Below, piece by piece: positions 1-4,315 of a stretch of DNA of 6,318 nt. Where the stretch lies: assembly GCF_002959965.1 (NCBI RefSeq), contig NZ_PREV01000004.1, forward strand, positions 1 to 6,318. Direction: 5' to 3'. A model generated the notes under the pieces. It worked only from the letters and a program-made list of their open reading frames with translations. It was not told where the DNA came from and searched no databases. Source of the stretch: Microbulbifer pacificus (lineage in GTDB: Bacteria > Pseudomonadota > Gammaproteobacteria > Pseudomonadales > Cellvibrionaceae). The translations under genes and the position numbers were made by a program. Each line of letters opens with the position of its first letter. Positions within the stretch are counted from its first letter, which is position 1.

Positions 1-2
1 CA

Positions 3-245
3 AAGGTTAAGAATGTAAAAGCAATAAAAGCTCTACTAGACATGGACACTATTAAATTAGATGGTGACGCACTTAAAGGGTTAGATGAACAGTTAAATAG
101 CTTAAAAGAAAATGAGTCTTACCTATTTGAGCAAGAAGAAACACAACCAAATTCACCACAGATTGTAACCGGTGGTAATCCAAATGGTGGTAGCAACAAC
201 GGTGACGATGATCCGTTTGCTGCCAAACTAGCAAAATACAACTAA
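3..245 (+). CDS. Phage capsid scaffolding protein, GP20 type (C-terminal fragment)
   Basis: The reading frame is open from the left edge, so this is the end of a longer gene; the ATG at 42 is internal. The visible 80 residues begin KVKNVKAIKALLDMDTIKLDG and continue with a GLDEQL...LKENESYLF segment. This resembles the C-terminal part of Phage_GP20-type scaffolding proteins of Gram-positive siphoviruses, which direct capsid assembly inside the procapsid and are then lost. The tail after residue ~50 is low in complexity and rich in Asn, Gly and Asp, followed by a short DPFAAKLAKYN end; in scaffolds the C-terminus commonly contacts the shell protein. It lies 22 bases upstream of the major capsid gene, the standard position for a scaffold. 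The coiled-coil N-terminal part and any N-terminal processing site lie outside the window. The family call rests on recognition of the sequence style plus gene order. Confidence 0.85.
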   Translation, partial: KVKNVKAIKALLDMDTIKLDGDALKGLDEQLNSLKENESYLFEQEETQPNSPQIVTGGNPNGGSNNGDDDPFAAKLAKYN

Positions 246-267
246 TAATAGAAAGAGGGAATTTAAA

Positions 268-1218
268 ATGGAAAAATATCTAACAAAACAAACTAAACCG
301 CTAAAATTAAACATACAATTTTTTGCGGAAGGTGATAACAATAACCAACCAGTACGTAGTTATCAGAAACAATTTAAAGAGTTATTACAAGCTGTTTACC
401 AAAAACAAGCTTATTTTGGTGAGTTTTTTGGTGGAGGAGTCCAAGCATTAGACGGAGTTACTCATAACAAAACAGCTTTCTCTATCAAAACAAGTGACAT
501 TCCGGTTGTAATCGGTTCAGAGTACAACAAGGACCCTAATGTTGGTTTTGGTACTGGAACAGGATCTTCAACTCGTTTTGGTGAACGTCAAGAAATCATC
601 TATACAGACACTGATGTACCGTACACTTGGGAATGGACATTCCACGAAGGTATTGACCGCCACACAGTTAATAACGACTTTTCTGGAACTATTGCAGATC
701 GTTCAGATTTACAAGCGCAAGCGAAAGTTCAATTATTTGATAATAAAGGTGGTTTGTTCATTTCAGAAACAGCTGATCAATCTTTTGAATTAGCTGAGAT
801 TGCAAACGATCCAGTATTAAAACTATTTAATGATTTAAATGAGTATTACACTAACTTGGAAGCAATCGGTACTAAAATGGCATGGGTAAAACCAGCGCTC
901 TATAACGCTATTGTTGACCATCCAATTACAACTACTGCAAAACATTCCGGTGCTAATGTTGATACTAACAACATCTTGCAATTCAAAGACTTTGCTATCA
1001 AGAAAGTTCCAGAAACTAAATTCCAAGAAGGCGAACTTGCATACATGTCTATTGTTGGTGTCGGCAAACAATTTACCGGTATTAATACAGCACGTACAAT
1101 CGAATCAGAAGACTTTGACGGAGTTGCATTCCAAGGTGCTGGTAAAGCAGGGGAATTCATTCTTCCAGCTAACAAAAAGGCTGTAGTCAAAGTTACCGAA
1201 GGTACAACGGGGGAGTAA
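268..1218 (+). CDS. Major capsid protein (0-frame product, 316 aa)
   Basis: This is the main shell protein of the phage head, presumably with the HK97 fold used by tailed phages. The start ATG has a good ribosome site (AGAGGGA, about 252-258). The N-terminus contains LKLNIQFFA at residues 12-20, a motif also found at the start of Firmicutes ribosomal protein L27 and of phage 80alpha capsid proteins, where the host protease Prp cuts between F and A. The body (for example VGFGTGTGSSTRFGERQEI and WEWTFHEGIDRHTVN) resembles A118/PSA-type capsid proteins, and the length of about 300 residues fits. It follows the scaffold and precedes connector genes, as expected. The 0-frame product ends ...GTTGE at TAA 1216-1218. 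Just before the stop lies a run of five G that permits a -1 shift into a 22-codon extension, giving a 337-residue second form. Late phage expression is assumed; no promoter is visible here. Confidence 0.93.
   Translation: MEKYLTKQTKPLKLNIQFFAEGDNNNQPVRSYQKQFKELLQAVYQKQAYFGEFFGGGVQALDGVTHNKTAFSIKTSDIPVVIGSEYNKDPNVGFGTGTGSSTRFGERQEIIYTDTDVPYTWEWTFHEGIDRHTVNNDFSGTIADRSDLQAQAKVQLFDNKGGLFISETADQSFELAEIANDPVLKLFNDLNEYYTNLEAIGTKMAWVKPALYNAIVDHPITTTAKHSGANVDTNNILQFKDFAIKKVPETKFQEGELAYMSIVGVGKQFTGINTARTIESEDFDGVAFQGAGKAGEFILPANKKAVVKVTEGTTGE
310..327 (+). other. Prp-type N-terminal processing motif in the capsid protein
   Basis: Residues 15-20 (NIQFFA, preceded by LKL) match the L27/80alpha consensus LKLNLQ(F/H)FA. 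In S. aureus, Prp cleaves such sites between F and A. By analogy the mature capsid protein would begin at Ala20, losing 19 residues. The motif is seen directly; cleavage is inferred. Confidence 0.7.
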
Positions 1219-1280
1219 CAAACCCCGAAATTGACAATGTCACGCCAACGACTGACGGGGCAGTCATTAATCTAATTTAA
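1209..1280 (+). CDS. Programmed -1 frameshift extension of the major capsid protein
   Basis: The 0-frame codons ACG GGG GAG TAA contain five consecutive G (1209-1213). If the tRNA on GGG (1210-1212) slips back one base it pairs again with GGG. Reading then continues GGA GTA ACA ... for 22 codons (1212-1277) to TAA at 1278-1280, giving a 337-residue variant. The added peptide carries GVTNPEIDNVTPTT then GA.I.L. An almost identical arrangement ends the tail tube gene, with 15 of 22 added residues shared and mostly synonymous codon differences, which argues that the frame is translated. A possible downstream stem pairs CCCCG (1223-1227) with CGGGG (1256-1260), starting nine bases after the G run. 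PSA-type phages are known to frameshift at the ends of their capsid and tail genes. The efficiency cannot be told from sequence. Confidence 0.8.
   Translation, partial: GGVTNPEIDNVTPTTDGAVINLI
1223..1260 (+). promoter_or_regulatory. Possible frameshift-stimulating stem after the capsid stop codon
   Basis: CCCCG at 1223-1227 can pair with CGGGG at 1256-1260, enclosing 28 bases. It begins nine bases after the slippery G run, within the spacing used by -1 frameshift stimulators. The tail tube gene has the same arrangement with a different base pair at the stem end (GCCCC/GGGGC). The CCCC could instead pair with the slippery G run, so the fold is uncertain. Confidence 0.45.
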
Positions 1281-1281
1281 G

Positions 1282-1343
1282 GAGGGCTTTTATGTTTAAA
1301 GTCTACAAAGGCAATGATGTGATTGTAGAGGGTGAAAGCCCTC
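1282..1343 (+). promoter_or_regulatory. Inverted repeat masking the ribosome site of the Ig-like gene
   Basis: GAGGGCTTT (1282-1290) is the exact reverse complement of AAAGCCCTC (1335-1343); a G-U pair and an A-U pair can extend it to 1280/1345. The left arm overlaps the Shine-Dalgarno sequence AAGGAGG (1279-1285), and the loop of 44 bases holds the ATG at 1292. Folding would limit initiation. A ribosome ending the frameshifted capsid product at TAA 1278-1280 would stand on the left arm and keep it open. The repeat is seen; the regulatory role is inferred. Confidence 0.45.
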
Positions 1344-1756
1344 TTGAAATTACAGGAATTAACCCAAATACAGAGGTTTCAGAAGGTGAGTATCAAGTGG
1401 TGCGTGTAGAAGATGATAGGGAATCCGAAAGAGTGGATATTCCTGCTTTTACTACATTACCAATTGAGGTAACCGGCGTTTCTGTGTCTCCTAAAACATC
1501 TAGCGCAGAAGCAGGAGCAGAAGGTACACGTCAATTAAATGCTACTGTATCACCTTCAAATGCTACGAATAAGAGTGTATCGTATTCGATTAGTCCAGAA
1601 ACTAACGGACTATCAGTAGGTAATGGTGGTTTAATCTCTTGGTCTGGTGATGTGCCAACAGGAGAGTATACTACAACGGTTACTACTGCAGATGGCAGTC
1701 ATACCGATACACACGTTTTGACGTTGACAGAACCTACACCAGAAGAAGGTGAATAA
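1292..1756 (+). CDS. Ig-like (Big_2-type) domain phage structural protein
   Basis: This 154-residue protein has two parts. Residues 1-55 (MFKVYKGNDVIVEGESPLEI...) form a small beta-rich, fibronectin-like segment. Residues about 60-147 form a bacterial Ig-like fold of Big_2 type, with the hallmarks VTGVSVSPKT, a LNATVSPSNATNKSVSYSI stretch, a GLSVGNGGLISW turn and a closing YTTTVTTADGS..THVLTLT. Such domains decorate the heads and tails of many phages and are thought to bind carbohydrate or stick to cell surfaces. They are often fused to capsid or tail proteins, commonly through frameshifting; here the domain is a separate gene. The start ATG has a strong AAGGAGG site six bases upstream, which a repeat at 1282-1343 can mask. 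It ends ...TPEEGE, two bases before the next gene. There is no signal peptide. Its partner on the virion is unknown. Confidence 0.8.
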   Translation: MFKVYKGNDVIVEGESPLEITGINPNTEVSEGEYQVVRVEDDRESERVDIPAFTTLPIEVTGVSVSPKTSSAEAGAEGTRQLNATVSPSNATNKSVSYSISPETNGLSVGNGGLISWSGDVPTGEYTTTVTTADGSHTDTHVLTLTEPTPEEGE

Positions 1757-1758
1757 AC

Positions 1759-2157
1759 ATGCCTTATCTGACATATGAGGAATTTAAACAACTGATTGAT
1801 ATTGAATTAGAAGAAGAACAGTTTAATAAGTTGTTGCCTAAAGCATCTGCTATCTTGGATAACGTCACTAATCATTTTTATGCTAAATGTGATATTGAAA
1901 AGGATAACCCTTGGCGAGTGCATAAGTTCAAACAAGCGTTAGCGACCCAAATAGAGTATTTTCACGAGTTAGGTGCAACAACGTTCGAATCTATAAACAA
2001 CGCACCACAGACATTCCAAGCAGGACGTACAAGCGTATCTAACGCCAGTCGTTATAAACCAAATGGAGCGAATGAGAGTAAACCTCTTATTGCTGATGAT
2101 GCGTTTATCTATTTAGAGGGTACAGGGCTGTTGTTTCGAGGTGTTGCCATATGGTAA
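1759..2157 (+). CDS. Head-tail connector/adaptor protein (A118 Gp8-like position)
   Basis: This 132-residue protein begins MPYLTYEEFKQL, a start typical of small connector proteins of Gram-positive siphoviruses. These form the ring beneath the portal that closes the DNA-filled head (head-tail adaptor, functionally like SPP1 gp15 or HK97 gp6). Residues 1-75 look helical, with a KFKQALATQIEYFHELGA segment; residues 80-132 contain a loop with FQAGRTSVSNASRY and the end TGLLFRGVAIW. The position between capsid/decoration genes and minor capsid genes fits this job. The ribosome site is AAGGTGA, inside the end of the Ig-like gene, two bases of gap separating stop and start. The stop overlaps the start of the next gene by seven bases, so translation is probably coupled. 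The exact structural family cannot be proved by eye. Confidence 0.75.
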   Translation: MPYLTYEEFKQLIDIELEEEQFNKLLPKASAILDNVTNHFYAKCDIEKDNPWRVHKFKQALATQIEYFHELGATTFESINNAPQTFQAGRTSVSNASRYKPNGANESKPLIADDAFIYLEGTGLLFRGVAIW

Positions 2158-2492
2158 TGCCTAAACCACCGAAAGATTTTTGTATAGATTCATTTGGATA
2201 TAAAGAATATTTAGGAGAAAATGATTGGTCAGAACCTATTTATGCTGAGTCTTTACAAATTGAACATTGCCGAATAGATCGAGGGGCTGAATACAGTTCA
2301 TCATCATCTGGAAAAGTGCTGCTATATAATGCAGTGCTTTTTTGTTATGAAGGCATAACGAATCCAATTCCAGAGTTCAAGGTGGAATCTGTACTTCATT
2401 TTGATGGTACAGATCATAAATTGACTAAAGTTATCCCAATCTATGAAGCTTATGAAAAAACCATCTATTCATATGAATTAGAGGTGGTTTGA
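2151..2492 (+). CDS. Minor capsid protein, Minor_capsid_1 type
   Basis: A 113-residue protein in the first of three consecutive small minor capsid slots. It has the MPKPP...IDSFGYKEYLGENDW opening followed by an IEHCRIDRGAEYSSSSSGKVLLYNAVLF segment, the pattern of Minor_capsid_1 family proteins in A118-like phages. Such proteins act at the head-tail joint, probably as stopper or completion factors. The ATG at 2151 lies seven bases after GAGGTG (2138-2143); the ATG at 2157 would remove two residues but is spaced 13 bases away, so 2151 is preferred. The start overlaps the upstream gene by seven bases, and the TGA stop overlaps the next ATG by one base (TGATG), a tight coupling arrangement. The precise place in the neck complex is inferred from order, not seen. 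Confidence 0.8.
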   Translation: MVMPKPPKDFCIDSFGYKEYLGENDWSEPIYAESLQIEHCRIDRGAEYSSSSSGKVLLYNAVLFCYEGITNPIPEFKVESVLHFDGTDHKLTKVIPIYEAYEKTIYSYELEVV

Positions 2493-2818
2493 TGGTTAAT
2501 ATTACGATCGATTTAGGTATAGCCAAAAGCAAAATGAGTCCTCAAGCAAAACGTAGAGGACAATATGCCTTAGCTAATCAAGCGCTTGCTGACATGAACC
2601 CTTTTGTACCAATGAAGGATAACATTTTAAGACAAACAGCTACCGTTGCTATTGATGGTAGCGCAGTATATTACAACACGCCATATGCTGAGGAATTGTT
2701 TTTCATGCCTAAGTTTAATTACACCACACCAGGTACCGGTCCTAGATGGGATAACAAAGCAAAAGGTATCCATATGAATGATTGGAAACGAGCATATGTA
2801 AAGGGGGCTGATTGGTAG
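2492..2818 (+). CDS. Minor capsid protein, Minor_capsid_2 type
   Basis: A 108-residue protein with the opening MVNITIDLGIAKSKMSPQAKRRG, a helix QYALANQALADMNPFVP, a YYNTPYAEELFF segment and the ending TPGTGPRWDNKAKGIHMNDWKRAYVKG. This pattern is typical of the Minor_capsid_2 family of A118-like phages, and resembles the HK97 gp10-like tail completion proteins that attach the tail to the head. The family call is from sequence pattern; the neck role is inferred. A TTG at 2489 would add one Met, but it leaves only one base after the GAGGTGG site (2481-2487). The ATG at 2492, overlapping the upstream TGA, is therefore preferred. The stop TAG overlaps the next GTG by one base. Confidence 0.82.
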   Translation: MVNITIDLGIAKSKMSPQAKRRGQYALANQALADMNPFVPMKDNILRQTATVAIDGSAVYYNTPYAEELFFMPKFNYTTPGTGPRWDNKAKGIHMNDWKRAYVKGADW

Positions 2819-3216
2819 TGGATTTTATGGAACGATTAACTGAAAATGTAAATACAATGCCGGGGCTCCCGATACGTTGCCAAATGGGATACCTTGGTGC
2901 AAATGAATCATTTGTGGTTTATCCATTGCCGGGGTCTAGAATTGTTAATGAATACATGGATGGTACAACCGATCAACAACTTAACTATGAATTCGCTATG
3001 AAATCACAAATGCAAAGTAAAATTAACGCTACATTATGGACAGTCCAAAACGAACTAGAAGCATTGAAAGAGTTAAATAGTAATGACGGAAGCTTTGAAT
3101 TTGAAGAATTAATAATCACTAACAAACCATTTATCAATCAGATCGATGATCAAGGATGGTTTGTTTTTTTATTGAATGTGCAAGCAAATATAACAGTTTT
3201 TAAGGAGGAAAAGTAA
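2818..3216 (+). CDS. Minor capsid protein, Minor_capsid_3 type (tail terminator-like)
   Basis: A protein of 132 residues beginning VDFMERLTENVNTMPGLPIR if GTG 2818 is the start. The motifs YPLPGSRIVNEYMDGTTDQQLNYEFAMKS, then SFEFEELIITNKPFINQIDDQGWFVFLLNVQANITVF, match the Minor_capsid_3 family, third in the usual A118-like trio; size and position suggest a tail terminator that caps the tube below the neck. Three starts are possible: TTG 2812 (four bases after AGGGGG), GTG 2818 (ten bases, overlapping the upstream TAG) and ATG 2827 (19 bases). GTG 2818 is preferred because it keeps the family-like start and the stop/start overlap of its neighbours, but this is not certain. The TAA stop overlaps the tail tube ATG by one base. 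Confidence 0.82.
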   Translation: MDFMERLTENVNTMPGLPIRCQMGYLGANESFVVYPLPGSRIVNEYMDGTTDQQLNYEFAMKSQMQSKINATLWTVQNELEALKELNSNDGSFEFEELIITNKPFINQIDDQGWFVFLLNVQANITVFKEEK

Positions 3217-3719
3217 TGGAACTATTAAAGTTAGATATTCAGCATTTTGCTAGAATGAAGAACGCCTTAAGAGGGCATTTCTTAGCAGAATATACACCGG
3301 GAGAAACTGAGCCGGGTACTGAATGGTATAAATTGGGTAAATGGATTACGACAATTGGCGATGACACACAAGAAACAACAGAGGAATTTGCTGATTACAA
3401 TGGGGATGGAACACCTACGAATGATGTTGTATCCGTTGCTGGTGCCTACACACCAGAGGGAACGTACGACCCAGAGGACCCTGCACAAGCGTTAATCGCT
3501 AGTCTGAAATACAAAACTGGTGAAGGTCGTAAAGTATGGCATCGTGTAGTTTCTGCTGATGGTAAAAAGGAACAAGTAGGCCTTGCTACTGTAACAGCTA
3601 TTGTTGCTGGTGCTGGTGATGCATCTGCTTACGAAACATTTAGCTGTAATATCCGATTTGACCAGACACCAGAAGAAAATACGATAACACCTCCTGGTGA
3701 CGGTGGTTCGGGGGAGTAA
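3216..3719 (+). CDS. Major tail tube (tail shaft) protein (0-frame product, 167 aa)
   Basis: This protein stacks in rings to build the tail tube. Residues from about 14 (KNALRGHFLAEYTPG) through WITTIGDDTQETTEEFADYNGDG, the DPAQALIASLKYKTGEGRKVWHRVV region and the ending FSCNIRFDQTP match A118/PSA-type tail shaft (Tsh) proteins, and the length is usual. The gene starts at ATG 3216, overlapping the previous stop, seven bases after a strong AAGGAGG. Its N-terminus LLKLDIQHFA repeats the motif at the start of the capsid protein. The 0-frame product ends in a Gly-rich linker, GDGGSGE, at TAA 3717-3719. As in the capsid gene, five G before the stop allow a -1 shift into 22 extra codons, giving a 188-residue form. 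A terminator follows the extended frame directly. Confidence 0.92.
   Translation: MELLKLDIQHFARMKNALRGHFLAEYTPGETEPGTEWYKLGKWITTIGDDTQETTEEFADYNGDGTPTNDVVSVAGAYTPEGTYDPEDPAQALIASLKYKTGEGRKVWHRVVSADGKKEQVGLATVTAIVAGAGDASAYETFSCNIRFDQTPEENTITPPGDGGSGE
3228..3254 (+). other. Prp-type N-terminal motif in the tail tube protein
   Basis: Residues 5-12 (KLDIQHFA) fit the LKLNLQ(F/H)FA consensus, with D in place of N. Cleavage between Phe11 and Ala12 would leave Ala12-Arg13-Met14-Lys15 at the mature end. Prp cutting is known for L27 and for 80alpha capsid and scaffold proteins; its action on this tail protein is inferred. Confidence 0.55.
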
Positions 3720-3781
3720 CAGCCCCGGTGGTTGATAATGTAACTCCCACTACAAATGGGGCAACAATAGAACTAAATTAA
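3710..3781 (+). CDS. Programmed -1 frameshift extension of the tail tube protein
   Basis: The 0-frame codons TCG GGG GAG TAA hold five G (3710-3714). Slippage of the tRNA on GGG (3711-3713) by one base gives GGA GTA ACA ... for 22 codons (3713-3778), ending at TAA 3779-3781; the product is 188 residues. The added peptide reads GVTAPVVDNVTPTT then GA.I.L, matching the capsid extension at 15 of 22 positions and in exact length. Codons for DNVTPTT differ from the capsid copy at six of seven sites, all silently, so selection has kept the peptide rather than the DNA. A stem GCCCC (3722-3726) with GGGGC (3758-3762) can form eight bases or less after the G run. The stop codon touches the first base of the terminator stem. 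Confidence 0.8.
   Translation, partial: GGVTAPVVDNVTPTTNGATIELN
3722..3762 (+). promoter_or_regulatory. Possible frameshift-stimulating stem after the tail tube stop codon
   Basis: GCCCC (3722-3726) pairs with GGGGC (3758-3762) around 31 bases. In the capsid gene the equivalent stem is CCCCG/CGGGG, so the pairing is kept while the sequence differs at the ends. Position relative to the slippery G run fits a -1 stimulator. The stem is short and its loop long, so a pseudoknot or no stable fold are both possible. Confidence 0.45.
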
Positions 3782-3804
3782 GAGGGGCTTATGCTCCTCT
3801 TTTT
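3781..3804 (+). terminator. Intrinsic terminator after the tail tube gene
   Basis: AGAGGGGC (3781-3788) pairs with GCTCCTCT (3793-3800), eight pairs with one G-U, around a TTAT loop, and is followed by a run of T to 3804. This is a compact rho-independent terminator form. It lies inside the late operon, before the tail chaperone, so it should lower rather than end transcription of the tail assembly genes. The left arm begins at the last base of the frameshifted product's stop codon. Confidence 0.75.
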
Positions 3805-3823
3805 AATTACGAGGAGTGAAAAC

Positions 3824-4273
3824 ATGGCAGAAGTAAAAATAGATGTTAAACGCACTGGGTTTCCAGTTAAATTTGGAGAGTTAGAATTATGGTTTGATAG
3901 TTCATTAGAGAATTTAAGACGATTCTTTGAAGTAGAACAAATTGCACAAGAAAAATTAAAAGAAGCACAAGAAAAAGCGAAACACATTCATTTTCCAGAT
4001 GATGTTAATGAAGATAATTTAGATATTGAATCTGTAGATGCTGCGCTAGATCTTCATAAAGAATTTATTGCAGCACAGTATGACATTATTTTCGGTGATG
4101 GAACATTCAAAAAGATTTATAAAAAATACCCAGACATAATAGCATTAGAAAAATTTCTTTCACCAACGGGTGAAGCTATAGCGAAACAAATTGATAAGCA
4201 ACAAGAGGAACGTCTAAAGCAAAGTGAAAAAATCAAAAATGAATACTTAAAGAAAAAAGCCAAAAAGAAGTAG
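3824..4273 (+). CDS. Probable tail assembly chaperone (gpG-like position)
   Basis: A 149-residue protein placed between the tail tube and Gp15, where siphoviruses carry the tail assembly chaperone that binds the tape measure and recruits tube subunits. It starts MAEVKIDVKRTGFPVKFGELELWF, has a charged helical middle (FFEVEQIAQEKLKEAQEKAKHIHFP), a conserved-looking AALDLHKEFIAAQYDIIFGDGTFKKIYKKYPD core and a Lys-rich tail ending KKKAKKK. The ATG at 3824 follows GAGGAG (3811-3816). An in-frame ATG at 3791 would add 11 residues but lies in the terminator hairpin without a ribosome site, so it is rejected. The gene is framed by the terminator at 3781 and the hairpin at 4272. Unlike the lambda G/GT pair, a -1 shift near its end meets TAA at 4279-4281 and does not fuse to Gp15. 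Function comes from position and resemblance. Confidence 0.65.
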   Translation: MAEVKIDVKRTGFPVKFGELELWFDSSLENLRRFFEVEQIAQEKLKEAQEKAKHIHFPDDVNEDNLDIESVDAALDLHKEFIAAQYDIIFGDGTFKKIYKKYPDIIALEKFLSPTGEAIAKQIDKQQEERLKQSEKIKNEYLKKKAKKK

Positions 4274-4315
4274 GTGATTAAATGCGGTTGAACGACCCTT
4301 TAATCACCTCTTTTT
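4272..4315 (+). promoter_or_regulatory. Perfect 11-bp hairpin over the Gp15 start, with T-run
   Basis: AGGTGATTAAA (4272-4282) is the exact reverse complement of TTTAATCACCT (4299-4309). The 16-base loop can fold further (GGTT 4286-4289 with GACC 4294-4297). C and five T follow (4311-4315). The left arm holds the only ribosome site of Gp15 and the A of its ATG (4282), so a folded RNA should not start Gp15 alone. A ribosome ending the upstream gene at 4271-4273 would open it. The shape also fits a weak intrinsic terminator. Structure is seen; role is inferred. Confidence 0.65.

Noticed and set aside
539..1190. Other open frames on both strands inside the capsid gene
   Set aside because: They overlap a well-supported capsid gene, have no ribosome sites or recognisable products, and look like shadows.
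1202..1234. A +1 shift at the capsid end, as reported for PSA
   Set aside because: The +1 frame reaches TGA at 1232-1234 after a short peptide with no counterpart in the tail gene; the -1 frame gives the matching 22-residue peptide.
1209..1280. Capsid extension as a sequencing error or a decayed gene end
   Set aside because: An identical G run, spacing, length and peptide at a second gene 2.5 kb away make an independent error or decay unlikely.
2467..2478. Palindrome ATTCATATGAAT, flanked by AAACCA/TGGTTT arms that reach the next ribosome site
   Set aside because: Short and AT-rich inside a coding region; the arms could weakly mask the 2492 start, but six pairs with a loop are too little to claim.
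3791..3823. Upstream ATG giving a 160-residue version of the chaperone
   Set aside because: It lies in the loop and right arm of the terminator hairpin with no ribosome site at proper spacing; ATG 3824 has GAGGAG upstream and gives a family-like start.
3805..3823. A promoter after the terminator to restart transcription for the chaperone
   Set aside because: No convincing -35/-10 pair fits in the short gap; read-through from upstream is the simpler view.
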